A stretch of 32,180 nt of DNA from an uncultured Ruminococcus sp. (GCA_902782445.1 CACZNC010000032.1:1-32180); one strand, 5' to 3'; numbered from the stretch's first letter, positions 23,293 to 31,719 are shown. Translations and numbers: made by a program. The notes: generated by a model from the sequence alone, not told the origin.

Positions 23293-24372
23293 TCATATAA
23301 TTTCCAGCTCGTCCCTCGAAGGAAGGGGAGGGAGAACGGGATTCGGCCGGTCGAGGTAGTAGTACGCCACGGAGGAAATGTCGTCCTGAAGGGGCAGATA
23401 CCGCCCGCCGGACCGCCATCCCAGCGCCTGAATGGTGACTTTCAGATCCTCGTCGAAGGAGATCGGGTCCATGATGTGCCAGCGGTAGAGGGAGAAGCGC
23501 TGATTGGCGGTATACAGCCCGTCCGGGGCGTAGGGGATCATGCCGCTGTACGGGGTGGCGAATCTCTCGTAGCGGTGTTCGTTGTCGAAATTGTACGCGC
23601 CGCAGAAATAGTCCTCGGTTCCCGTGCCGCAGATCGTGGGGTATTCCCGGTCCCCGTCCATGTAGAACTTGATCTCGCCCTCGCCCCACCAGCCGTTGTT
23701 GTTGACGCCCCAGGCCATGTAGGTCCCGACGTAGCGGCCCTTTCCGCCGACGCCGTCGAGGAGGGTGTGGACGGATTTGTAGGGCAGCGGGTTCGAGCGG
23801 CGGAACTGAGCGTGGAAGTACCCGGCGTTCTCCGGCACGTCTCCGAGGGTGTAGTCCACCTGATAGTAGAGGGTGAAGACGTCGTCCCCGAGGTTTTCCG
23901 CGGTGATCCGGCAGGACTTCCGAAACGGCATCGGCCAGTAGCAGTTCAGTCCGTTGCGCGGATTGACGCAGACGGCGAGGGAGCTCATCTGGGTGAACTG
24001 GGGGACGTAGGCGTTGGCGAAGAAGTCCCCGAGCGGGACTTCGACCGAGGGGATCTCGCTGCCGTCCCAGTAGAAACGGAGGATCGCATACCGTCCGGGA
24101 ATGCCCGCGGGGGTGAGCCAGATATGGTTGAGGCAGCCCGGGCCTTCGATCTCCGCCATAGTATAGACGGAATGCGGTTCGATGCGCACCGAGGGCGAGA
24201 CTTTCCAGCCGACGCCGAGTTCTCTCGCGCATCCCTCCCCCGTGCCGTGAACCGCCTTTGCTCCGCCGCCCTTCGCGCCGTCGAAATTCTCGGGGCTGAT
24301 CGAGCGGGATTTCCCCGCGCCGAGGACTGCGAGGGAGCCGAGCCCCCAGAGTGCGGATCCGTTGAGTTCCAT
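23293..24372 (-). CDS. GH172/DUF2961 family glycoside hydrolase
   Basis: A 359-residue member of the DUF2961 family, now GH172. Characterised members include a difructose dianhydride I synthase/hydrolase and alpha-D-fructofuranosidase or D-arabinofuranosidase enzymes. The hallmark GTGTEDYF is at 249-256 with Glu253 as candidate catalytic residue. WWGEGEIKFYMDGD just before it is also family-typical. The gene is first in an operon with a GH32 fructosidase, which favours a fructose-containing substrate over D-arabinan. No signal peptide, so substrates would be imported small sugars. The start has GGAGG 8 bases upstream and its own promoter. Confidence 0.88.
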   Translation of the reverse strand: MELNGSALWGLGSLAVLGAGKSRSISPENFDGAKGGGAKAVHGTGEGCARELGVGWKVSPSVRIEPHSVYTMAEIEGPGCLNHIWLTPAGIPGRYAILRFYWDGSEIPSVEVPLGDFFANAYVPQFTQMSSLAVCVNPRNGLNCYWPMPFRKSCRITAENLGDDVFTLYYQVDYTLGDVPENAGYFHAQFRRSNPLPYKSVHTLLDGVGGKGRYVGTYMAWGVNNNGWWGEGEIKFYMDGDREYPTICGTGTEDYFCGAYNFDNEHRYERFATPYSGMIPYAPDGLYTANQRFSLYRWHIMDPISFDEDLKVTIQALGWRSGGRYLPLQDDISSVAYYYLDRPNPVLPPLPSRDELEII

Positions 24373-24435
24373 CGTTCAATCCTCCTTGTTTTTTCGTCCG
24401 CCGACTAATGCCGGGACGGACCTGATTCCTCCTCC

Positions 24436-24464
24436 ATTATACCCGACCCGGCATGATTTATCAA
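24436..24464 (-). promoter_or_regulatory. Promoter of the GH172-GH32 operon
   Basis: On the minus strand TTGATA (24459-24464) and TATAAT (24436-24441) are 17 bases apart. A short inverted repeat, GTCCG with CGGAC (24396-24421), lies in the leader between the promoter and start codon and could be a regulator site. Confidence 0.85.
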
Positions 24465-24475
24465 GAGGGGAGGGA

Positions 24476-24513
24476 TAAAATCCGCCCGGACCAGCGTAAA
24501 ACCGATCCGGGCG
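24476..24513 (-). terminator. Rho-independent terminator after the large lipoprotein gene
   Basis: An 8 bp perfect stem (CGCCCGGA with TCCGGGCG; 24506-24513 and 24483-24490), followed on the minus strand by GATTTTATCC. It lies immediately beyond the stop at 24522. Confidence 0.75.
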
Positions 24514-24521
24514 TTCCGCAT

Positions 24522-26987
24522 TCATCCGAGCCTGATTTCCACGATCTCGACCGAGCCGTCCATGCCGCTCTGCATGATGCCGTAGGAATACAAGAGGCCG
24601 TTTCCGCCGCGGAAGGTGAATCCGTAGAACGGGAACGCTTCGCCGAAGGTCATCTCGACGACAAGGGGCTTGTCCGGCTTCATCTCGGCGAGCTTGTAGA
24701 GCTCCGTCAGAGTGTAATACGGGTTGTTCATGGCGTCGAATCCCTCGAATTTCAGGGAACAGAAACTGAAATCCTTCACCGGGGCGTCCGGTCTCAGAAC
24801 CACCCTCTGGGCGTACTCCCCGGATTCCGCCGTGAAGTCGAGAAAGTCCGTGAGCGGCTCCGTCAGCTCGCTCTCATAGCAGCCCCGGACGACGCTGTCC
24901 TTCCAGAACAACTCCGCTCCGCCGCCGCGGGCAAGGGTGAGCAGACCGTCGGAGAGGGTGACATAGGCGTTGCCGGAGACGACATTGCCGTCTTTCTGCA
25001 CCAGTTCGTACCGGGGACCTCTCGCGAAGGATCCCTTGTCCTCCTCGGTCCACCGGAGCGTCCCTTCGTACGTGTCGAAGCCTTCCATGCAGAGGAAACT
25101 GCCGTCCTCGCGGATCTGCAGATCCTTGTCCGCGGTCGGGGTGTACCAGTTCCCGACGTAATCCCCGATGGGAGCGGGCGTCGTCTGCGGGTCCTTCGGG
25201 GGTTCGGGAGCGTCGTTCTGACGGATCCAGAGTTCGAGATCCCCGCCGCCTCCCGGGAATTCGCGGCCGCATTCTGCTGTCATGGCCGCGTCGGAGAAGC
25301 AGGTGATGTCCTCGTAATAGCCGAGCATGAACGTCCAGTCCGCGGGGATCGTGTAGGTGCGGTCCCCCGCCTCCCCGCCGAAGTGGCAGACGATCTGCCG
25401 CGAATTGCCGGGGAAGGAGGAGAATTCGGCGGGAACAGGGATATCCGCGCCGGCCTCGACGGTTTTGACGATCTTTGTCCCCGGCGTCTCGACGGAGAGG
25501 AGACGGTAGGTGGCGGAGTCGACCGTGACCTCGCAGGCCTCGTTCCCCTCCGGGTCATAGGGATATTCCACCCGGAACCGGATCACGTCCCCGTCGCGCA
25601 CCCCGTCCTTCATGTTCCCCTGCACGAGGAAGGCCGTGAGCGCGGCGTCGGGTTCATATTCCATGACCATGTCGGGATCCGCGTAATAGGGGATCTCCGC
25701 GCGCAGGGAGGTCTTCCCGTCGGGCCCGACTTCGTAATACTCCCCGTCGAGGGTCCCGTAGGCGTTTCGCCATTTAACCGCTTCGGCGTCTTCAAACTCG
25801 GTCACGATGTAATCGACAACGGATCCGCCGAGCTTGAACCAGGACGAAGTATCCGCGTAGGAATCGCCCTTCGTCACGGAGACCACGGTCCCGAATTCGT
25901 CGAGGAGCTTTGAGATCCGGTTGCGGTCCGTCAGCTCCTGCGCCGTGAAGGGGAATCCGTGAAGGGTTTCGGGTCCCGTCAGAACGGGGGCGTTCGCCTC
26001 GTCGTAGACCTCCAGGGTCAGGGCCGTTTTGCCCGGCTCGAAGGTATAGTCCCCGTATTCGCTCCTCGTCCCCTCCGCACAGGACAGAACGACGGGTGCG
26101 ACGGGAGCGGTGAGCAGAGCCAGCTTCCAGGCGGCGGGGAAAGCGATCTTCTCCGTCTTCTCCCCGGCCTCGGTCTTGATCTCGAGAACGATCTCGCGGG
26201 TGTCGTCCCAGGCGGCGAGAACGTCCTCCCCCTGCTTTTCCCCGTCGTAGGATGCGGTGAAGGATTCCGAACGCCTCTCCCCGCCGAACTCGAAGGCTCT
26301 TTCGAGGGCAAGGATTTCAAAGGTCTCCCGGTCGGCCGTGACGGTCCAGTCGTAAGGCGCGGTGTAGTCCATCCCGATATCGAGCACCGCGTTCATTTTG
26401 AGAACGAGCGTGCCGTTTTCCCCTTCGGAAACCGCGATCTCCCCCTCGATCTCCTCGGGCAGGTATTCGGTGATCGCCGTGCTGTTCCTGACGGGCTTTT
26501 CCGCTCCGTCCGGGTAGACCCAGCAGTACCCGTTCACCGACCCGTCTGCACGTACCGTATAGTCAAAGCCTTTGTACAGCCCTGTGCCGAGGGACGTATC
26601 CCCCTCGTAATTGGGTTCGTAGTGATCGAAGCTGACAGTCTCCCCGTCCTTCGTCCAGAAGCACCGGAAATACAGATGTTCCCCGTTCTCAGAACTCAGA
26701 AGGACCGCGCTGTGCTTCCCGAGAAGGGTCTCCATCCGGTTGGCTTCCCGCAGCTTTTCGAGGGTGACTTCCGGGAGAGCGGGCGGCTCGGGTTCCGGTT
26801 CGGGTGCCGGAGGATCGGTCTCCGGAGCCTCCGTTTCCGGGATCTCGGGCGGGTCCGGCACTGGGGCGGGTTCGGTTTCGGTCCCGGGTGGATCTGCCGT
26901 GATCGGCCGGATGCGGATGCAGGACGTCAGGGTATGGATCAGAAGGACACAGAGCAGGACGAAACAGAGGTATCTGCGGTGTTTCAT
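24522..26987 (-). CDS. Large surface lipoprotein with internal duplication, function unknown
   Basis: An 821-residue lipoprotein. The signal peptide ends in LTSC with lipidated Cys23, followed by a Pro/Glu/Thr-rich spacer (about 31-72). Two related domains follow, about 74-335 and 347-590. Each begins with a matching helix (LEKLREANRMETLLGKHSAV against AQELTDRNRISKLLDEFGTV), has a T-VTxDxxTxxxLxxE-like strand, and ends with FPAAW or IPADW. A lipocalin-like stretch (GDYVGNWYTPTADKDLQI, about 608-690) and a C-terminal beta domain complete it. I do not recognise a named family. It is downstream of the SLH protein gene by 87 bases without a terminator, so the two are probably one transcript and act at the cell surface. 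Confidence 0.88.
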   Translation of the reverse strand: MKHRRYLCFVLLCVLLIHTLTSCIRIRPITADPPGTETEPAPVPDPPEIPETEAPETDPPAPEPEPEPPALPEVTLEKLREANRMETLLGKHSAVLLSSENGEHLYFRCFWTKDGETVSFDHYEPNYEGDTSLGTGLYKGFDYTVRADGSVNGYCWVYPDGAEKPVRNSTAITEYLPEEIEGEIAVSEGENGTLVLKMNAVLDIGMDYTAPYDWTVTADRETFEILALERAFEFGGERRSESFTASYDGEKQGEDVLAAWDDTREIVLEIKTEAGEKTEKIAFPAAWKLALLTAPVAPVVLSCAEGTRSEYGDYTFEPGKTALTLEVYDEANAPVLTGPETLHGFPFTAQELTDRNRISKLLDEFGTVVSVTKGDSYADTSSWFKLGGSVVDYIVTEFEDAEAVKWRNAYGTLDGEYYEVGPDGKTSLRAEIPYYADPDMVMEYEPDAALTAFLVQGNMKDGVRDGDVIRFRVEYPYDPEGNEACEVTVDSATYRLLSVETPGTKIVKTVEAGADIPVPAEFSSFPGNSRQIVCHFGGEAGDRTYTIPADWTFMLGYYEDITCFSDAAMTAECGREFPGGGGDLELWIRQNDAPEPPKDPQTTPAPIGDYVGNWYTPTADKDLQIREDGSFLCMEGFDTYEGTLRWTEEDKGSFARGPRYELVQKDGNVVSGNAYVTLSDGLLTLARGGGAELFWKDSVVRGCYESELTEPLTDFLDFTAESGEYAQRVVLRPDAPVKDFSFCSLKFEGFDAMNNPYYTLTELYKLAEMKPDKPLVVEMTFGEAFPFYGFTFRGGNGLLYSYGIMQSGMDGSVEIVEIRLG

Positions 26988-27074
26988 GTGCGGTCTCCTT
27001 TCGGCGGTTCGGCGGATCTCCCGGGGAAGAAGCGGGAACTCCCTCCCCAGGCCGGAGCGGATTGCGTTCGTCGG

Positions 27075-29828
27075 TCAGCCCTTAGCCGCGTTGATGCGGA
27101 CGGCGTTGCTCGTGACCGAATTTCCGCCGGCATCCGTGATGACGCAGCGGACTTCGTATTGCTCGTTCTGATAGAGATGCCAGGATTCGAGGTTCTTGAG
27201 GGTCTTCGAAGGCACCCCATCCCCCTGCCCGGCGTAGGAGTTCCAGGCGTAGTGGTCGTCCTTCCACTGCCAGTCGTACTTGTAGGGGGCCTTTCCGCCC
27301 TCGACCGCGACGGTGAAGGTGACGGTCCCGCCGACGTAGGACGAAACGCTCGTCGGCTGGGTCGTGATCGTGAGCCCTTGCACGTGGATCTCGATGACGG
27401 CCGTGTCCGCATAGCTGCCGAGGGCGTCCGTCACGCGGCAGCGCATGTACTGGAGCGTGTAGCGCGAATCCGGTTTGGAGTAGATATAGGAGGTGCCGAA
27501 CGCGGAGGACCAGCCGGACATATCGCTCAGACCGGACGCGGACGTGCCCCACCACCACTGATAGGAATAGGGCGGGACCCCTCCGGATGCCGTGACGTTG
27601 AGATCGATCCGCTCGTCAAAGGAGTCGAGCAACACTGAGGTCTTGTTCACGCTGGCCTTGAGAGGATCCGTTTTCGGGACCTCGACCATTCCCGTCACCG
27701 TTTTGCTGTAAACCGCGTTGTACTTCGCGTCAAGGACGAAGCAGCGGATGCTCTTTCCTTCCGGGAAAACGCCGCTCTGGAGCTTGACGGTGAGCGTGTC
27801 GGTATTCGTTCCGCTGACTCCGGACGTCCCGGCGAGGCTCTCGAAGAGTTCTCCGCTGTTCGCCGCCTGCCAGTCGTAGTGGTACGGAGGCGTGCCGCCC
27901 GTCACTTCGATCTTGAAGGTCGCGGTCGTCCCGTTGACGGAAGTGAGGAAATCCATCGGCTCTTTGACAATCGTCAGCGAGAGGGCGGTCTTTTCGAGGC
28001 ACACCGCGTCCGTGACGACGGAATGTCCGTGGGAATCCGTCACGACGCACCGGGTCTCGTACCAGTAATCCATCTCGACGATGTTCGTGAAGGTCAGGGT
28101 GGGCTTGCCGTTGTCGTAGCTCTCGTAGGATTCCCACGTGTCGGAAGAGCCCTTCGAGCGGTACTGCCAGACGTAGGTGAAGGGAGGATAGCTTCCCGTG
28201 ACGGCGACCTCGAAGGTGTGGGATCCGCCGGTGGATACCGCCGCGCTCACGGGCATCTTGACGATCTTCATGCCTCCGCCGGTCTCCGAGAGGACGCCCG
28301 TCTCGCTGACGACGGATCTGCCCTCCGCGTCAGTCACCACGCAGCGATGTTCCACGCCGTAGTGGAGCGGGGTGACTTCGGTGAAGGTGAGCTTGGAGCC
28401 GCCGTTATCGGAGGGGGGGATCAGCTTCCAGCCCTCGCCGGATCCGGGGCTCCGATACTGCCATTCGTAGGTATAGGGGAGTTTCCCGCCCGTGACCCTG
28501 ACGGAGAAGGAGGCGGGTTCCCCGAGGGGCGCGTCCCTGCTGACGGGCTGTTCCGTGAACTTCAGTTCCCCGACGATCTCGAGGATCCTGCAGGTCTCGG
28601 AGGCCGCGAGCTTCCCCTCCGCATCCTGCACGACGCAGCGGAAGTCCCAGAGGAAATCGGAGGATTTCAGGCCCGTGAGGACGAGGGTGGGGCTTTTCGC
28701 GTCCGCGGTCGGATATTCGAAATTCACGCTCAGCCAGTTCAGTCCCGAACCGGGCTGGAAGAACTGCCATTCGTAGGTATAGGGAGGCTTGCCGCCCGCG
28801 GCTTCGACGGTGAACTTCGCTTCCCCTCCCGCGGAGGCGGACACGTCCTTCGGCTGCACCGCGATCCGGAGACTGTCGGCATAGGGCGTGATCTCCGCTT
28901 TCCCGGAAGTCACGGTCTCGCCGGCGGAGTCCTTCACCTCGACGCAGACGCGCATATATTTCGAGGCGGCGAAGGAATCCTTCTTCACGTTCACCTTGAA
29001 GGTGCTCGTCGGCTGATCGGAGACGCCCGTCGCGGGACTGACGCCGGTCTCCTTTTCGATCATCCAGGTATAGGTGTAGGGAGCGGCGCCGCCCGAGACC
29101 TCGACGGTGAAGACCGCCTGCTGTTCGGCCGCGGTCAGCGCGACGCCCTGGGGATCCTTCACGATTTTGAGGCTGCCCGTCTTCGGGGTCTCTCCGGCAT
29201 CGCCGAGGGTGAATCTCAGGCGGGAGATGGGGAACATCATGCGGATCAGGATCGCCGCGACTTCGCTTCTCTTGATGAAGGATCCGGGGTTGCAGTGATG
29301 TTCGGCGTCGCTCCCCTGCAGGATCCCGGCCCGGTAGAGCTTATAGATCTCCGCCGCCTGGGGATGGGTCGCGGGGACGTCCGGGATCAAGCCGTCCGCC
29401 ACCTTGTTGATCCCGATCAGCCAGTCGTCCGGGAGGGCGTGGGCGAAGATCTCCATGTACCCGGCGCGGGTGGCCTTTTCCTTCCAGTCATACTCTTTCG
29501 ATATGATCCCGTTCGTCTTCGCGTAGTCCGCGTAGCTCTGATACCACGGATCGCCGTTTGTCAGCGTCACGGAGGCGGTCAGGTGCTTCTGGTGCATGCA
29601 CGCGGCCAGCTTGACGGCCTCCGCGTAGGTCAGATAGTCGTCGGGGCAGTAGGTCGTCGCCGTCTTGCCGTTGACGAGCCCCGTGTCCACCGCGCTTTTG
29701 ACATAGTCGTAATACCATACGCCGGGCGGCACGTCCGTAAACGGCAGATCCGCCGCAGCACCCGCCGCAGGGAACAGCCCCACGCAGAGCAGCGCGGCCA
29801 GAACGAAAGTCAGAATTCTCCTTTTCAT
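27075..29828 (-). CDS. S-layer homology protein with seven Ig-like repeats
   Basis: A 917-residue cell-wall protein. A signal peptide (1-26, ending AAGAAA) is followed by three SLH units (about 28-80, 90-135 and 147-198), which bind pyruvylated wall polymers. From about 220 to the end come seven Ig-like domains of about 100 residues. Each has a G-PY-Y-W strand: PYTYTW, PYTYEW twice, PFTYVW, PYHYDW, PYSYQW and PYKYDW. Further Cys residues occur in RCVVTDAxG-like strands. No enzymatic domain is seen, so a structural or adhesion role is likely. The start was placed at MKRRIL, where a signal peptide begins; the open frame upstream crosses the likely -10 box. Confidence 0.92.
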   Translation of the reverse strand: MKRRILTFVLAALLCVGLFPAAGAAADLPFTDVPPGVWYYDYVKSAVDTGLVNGKTATTYCPDDYLTYAEAVKLAACMHQKHLTASVTLTNGDPWYQSYADYAKTNGIISKEYDWKEKATRAGYMEIFAHALPDDWLIGINKVADGLIPDVPATHPQAAEIYKLYRAGILQGSDAEHHCNPGSFIKRSEVAAILIRMMFPISRLRFTLGDAGETPKTGSLKIVKDPQGVALTAAEQQAVFTVEVSGGAAPYTYTWMIEKETGVSPATGVSDQPTSTFKVNVKKDSFAASKYMRVCVEVKDSAGETVTSGKAEITPYADSLRIAVQPKDVSASAGGEAKFTVEAAGGKPPYTYEWQFFQPGSGLNWLSVNFEYPTADAKSPTLVLTGLKSSDFLWDFRCVVQDAEGKLAASETCRILEIVGELKFTEQPVSRDAPLGEPASFSVRVTGGKLPYTYEWQYRSPGSGEGWKLIPPSDNGGSKLTFTEVTPLHYGVEHRCVVTDAEGRSVVSETGVLSETGGGMKIVKMPVSAAVSTGGSHTFEVAVTGSYPPFTYVWQYRSKGSSDTWESYESYDNGKPTLTFTNIVEMDYWYETRCVVTDSHGHSVVTDAVCLEKTALSLTIVKEPMDFLTSVNGTTATFKIEVTGGTPPYHYDWQAANSGELFESLAGTSGVSGTNTDTLTVKLQSGVFPEGKSIRCFVLDAKYNAVYSKTVTGMVEVPKTDPLKASVNKTSVLLDSFDERIDLNVTASGGVPPYSYQWWWGTSASGLSDMSGWSSAFGTSYIYSKPDSRYTLQYMRCRVTDALGSYADTAVIEIHVQGLTITTQPTSVSSYVGGTVTFTVAVEGGKAPYKYDWQWKDDHYAWNSYAGQGDGVPSKTLKNLESWHLYQNEQYEVRCVITDAGGNSVTSNAVRINAAKG

Positions 29829-29901
29829 GCCTGTAATCCCTTTCCCTTGACAATGAATTTGCCGGCCGGCCCAGTTCTCCTCCGCCCCGGCTTCTGACAG
29901 T

Positions 29902-29907
29902 ATTATA
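29902..29907 (-). promoter_or_regulatory. Likely -10 box of the SLH protein promoter
   Basis: A consensus TATAAT on the minus strand, about 74 bases before the start codon. I see no good -35 box at 16-18 bases, so either an activator is needed or the call is wrong. Confidence 0.45.
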
Positions 29908-29982
29908 GCGCAAATCTTCCGTTTCCGCATCCCTAATTTTAGTGATTTTCAGGATTTTCCCGGGGAGAAATGCGGGGAAAAG

Positions 29983-30028
29983 AAAAAAGCCCGGGAAGGA
30001 GCGGTCCGGCCTCCCGATCCGCTCTCCC
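29983..30028 (-). terminator. Rho-independent terminator downstream of repeat copy C
   Basis: The arms 30019-30028 and 29993-30004 pair (CCGCTC with GAGCGG plus flanking G/C pairs) and are followed on the minus strand by TTTTTTCTTTT. It would end transcripts coming from the kinase/PqqD/peptidase cassette or from repeat copy C, before the SLH gene promoter. Confidence 0.75.
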
Positions 30029-30057
30029 CAGGTCTCATACTGATCATAAACGAAAAA

Positions 30058-30243
30058 GGAAACGCGGCTTCTTGAAAGAAGCCTGGCAAGAACTTCAATT
30101 GGGGCAGGACAAGGCTGATTCCATTTCGTTCAGTCTGTATCCTCACACCAATATAGCCATCCAACCTTATCAGAGTTATCGTTCGTGAGCTCATGATCGG
30201 AGATCATTCGCACTCTACGTGACGCGATCAAAACCCATATAGT
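30058..30243 (-). repeat. Dispersed structured repeat, copy C (short form)
   Basis: This is the third copy, in the 440-base stretch between the SLH gene and the S26 peptidase gene, which otherwise holds a terminator and a promoter box. It has the common hairpin GGCTTCTTGAAAGAAGCC (30066-30083), the 50-base near-invariant block (30144-30193), TTCGCACTCTACG (30207-30219) and ATCAAAACCCATATAGT (30227-30243). Where copy B has about 100 bases of hairpins, this copy has only TGATC-GGA-GATCA (30194-30206). The stretch corresponding to 17371-17427 in copy B is diverged. It starts 26 bases after the peptidase stop. An open frame of 81 codons crosses it but is broken in copy B. Confidence 0.85.
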
Positions 30244-30268
30244 TTGCTTTTTTAGAGCGAGAACAGTC

Positions 30269-30715
30269 TTATTTTCTCCCGATGATCTTTTTGACGATCC
30301 GTTTCGCCCGCATGACCGTCCGCTTCCACGCGACCCGCGGCTTTTCGCTTCGCAGGATCCGGGCGGTGTAATCCCGGTACGCCTTTTCCGTCACGCTGTG
30401 TTCGACGCCGTCCCGCACGTACCCCGTCATGACGGCGAGAATGTCTTCGTCCCGGATGCCGTATTCCCGGGCGGCGCAGTTGTCCCCGAGAATGACATAG
30501 TCCTCCGGGCGGACCTCGACGATCCGGTGCAGGACGTATTTGTCCGGCGGGCGGCGGTAGAGCACCACGTCGCCGACTTCAAGCCGTTCGGGCCCCCGCT
30601 TTTTGAGGATGAAGAGATCCTTTCCCTGCCGTAAGAGCGGCATCATGCTCGTGCCGACGTTCGTGTAGGTCAGGGTCCCGAATCTGTCAAGATAGTCTTC
30701 GAAACTGCGGCTCAT
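30269..30715 (-). CDS. S24/S26-family signal-peptidase-like serine protease without membrane anchor
   Basis: A 148-residue peptidase-like protein. The nucleophile motif GTSMMPLL gives Ser23. EVGDVVLYRR and VLHRIVEV place His63 where archaeal/ER-type signal peptidases use His rather than Lys. GDNCAAREYG is the final conserved box. Unlike true signal peptidases it has no hydrophobic helix at either end, and the C-terminal 30 residues are strongly basic. Its ATG overlaps the PqqD-like gene stop by 4 bases. Together with the HPr-kinase-like and PqqD-like genes it forms a three-gene cassette. A role in trimming a modified peptide is inference. Confidence 0.85.
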   Translation of the reverse strand: MSRSFEDYLDRFGTLTYTNVGTSMMPLLRQGKDLFILKKRGPERLEVGDVVLYRRPPDKYVLHRIVEVRPEDYVILGDNCAAREYGIRDEDILAVMTGYVRDGVEHSVTEKAYRDYTARILRSEKPRVAWKRTVMRAKRIVKKIIGRK

Positions 30716-30972
30716 TCGTCCAGGGCCCCGACCTTTCTGAGGACCGCGAGCGCCCTTTCCACGTCGGCTTCGATGGTCTCGAGGGGGGCGTCAAACTTTA
30801 CTTTCATCGAGGCGATGAGCTTTTCTTCGGTGATCTCCTCCCTGAGCAGTTCCAGCACCGCGCCGAGGGTGGCGTTCCCGCGGATGATCCCGGAGAACTC
30901 CGCGTCGCCGGTCGGGACGAGAAGGGTCTCCCCCTCCGCGACATGAAGGATAAAGTTTTTGTTCAGTTTCAT
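30712..30972 (-). CDS. PqqD-family protein (peptide chaperone-like)
   Basis: An 86-residue protein of the PqqD fold. Members bind the leader of a ribosomally made precursor peptide and present it to a modifying enzyme. Typical features are the opening beta segment FILHVAEGETLLVPTG, a central GAVLELLREEITEEKLIASM helix region and a C-terminal helix DVERALAVLRKVGAL. The start follows a GGAAA-type site. It lies 33 bases after the HPr-kinase-like gene. No precursor peptide or radical SAM gene is visible in the window. Confidence 0.88.
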   Translation of the reverse strand: MKLNKNFILHVAEGETLLVPTGDAEFSGIIRGNATLGAVLELLREEITEEKLIASMKVKFDAPLETIEADVERALAVLRKVGALDE

Positions 30973-31005
30973 TTCGGTTTCCTTTCCGCCTCGGGGCGTG
31001 TGATT

Positions 31006-31719
31006 TCAGTTCGGTTCGATCCCGTTCATCCCGCGGTAGGCGATCTCGGCGGCTTCCCTCTCCATATTGCAGAAGAGGCGGAAAAATCCGACGCTGTCCG
31101 CCAGCTTTCCGACCAGTTCCATGGTCTCGGCGAGGGCGGCAGGATCCAGCGGGCGGTAGACCTGACGCATGAGCGGGGCGTAGATCTCGGGTTTCGGGAG
31201 GGGACGGATGCGGTTGGAGGGGGCCTGTTCGAGGAAGCACACCGCTTTCAGAGGGACCGCGATGTTCTCCCCCAGCCGGTGCTTGCCGTTCCACGGAGTG
31301 CCGTACACGAGGACGCCGCCGTCCGAAATATGAAGGAGCGGCTTGTCGTCGTTCACCATCACGGCCCGTTCCCCGAAGACCTCCCGCCAGAGCGCGGCAT
31401 GGGTGGATTTTCCCGTACCGGAGGGAGCCGTGAAAAGATAGGCCTCCCCGTCGACAGCAACGGCGGATCCGTGGACGAGGACCGTCCCCCACCGGGGCAT
31501 GATCTCGGCGATCCTGCGGTAGACCGCGAGGGTCTCGAGATAGGAATCCGAACAGGGCTGCCGCATCTTTTTCCGCTCGAAGGCCATATCCGCTTCCGTG
31601 GTCTCGACGGTGAAGTCCGGTTCCCCGTCGAAGCGGTAGTCCCGGCACAGGTCGTGCACGCTTTTGTGGCGGGACACGATGCGGATGTTCTTCTCCGCGA
31701 TCCGATAAATCTCAGTCAT
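31006..31719 (-). CDS. HPr-kinase-like P-loop serine kinase
   Basis: A 237-residue protein matching the C-terminal kinase domain of HPr kinase/phosphorylase but without its N-terminal domain. Visible are HGSAVAVDG (His83), Walker A APSGTGKST (98-106), the acidic pair in MVNDDKP (Asp124, Asp125) and GTPWNGKH (140-147). Stand-alone versions of this kind occur with PqqD-like proteins in lasso-peptide-type clusters, where some phosphorylate a Ser in the precursor. True HPr control of sugar uptake is less likely given the domain loss and neighbours. The start has GGAG close upstream. First gene of the cassette, with its own promoter. Confidence 0.88.
   Translation of the reverse strand: MTEIYRIAEKNIRIVSRHKSVHDLCRDYRFDGEPDFTVETTEADMAFERKKMRQPCSDSYLETLAVYRRIAEIMPRWGTVLVHGSAVAVDGEAYLFTAPSGTGKSTHAALWREVFGERAVMVNDDKPLLHISDGGVLVYGTPWNGKHRLGENIAVPLKAVCFLEQAPSNRIRPLPKPEIYAPLMRQVYRPLDPAALAETMELVGKLADSVGFFRLFCNMEREAAEIAYRGMNGIEPN

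Noticed and set aside
29949..30194. 81-codon open frame across repeat copy C
   Set aside because: The equivalent frame in copy B has an in-frame stop within the conserved block and in copy A is shifted by one base, so conservation is at the nucleotide level.
17323..30243. Composite transposon bounded by repeat copies B and C
   Set aside because: The copies are in direct orientation and differ in length, and the 12.6 kb between them holds ordinary metabolic and surface genes with no transposase.
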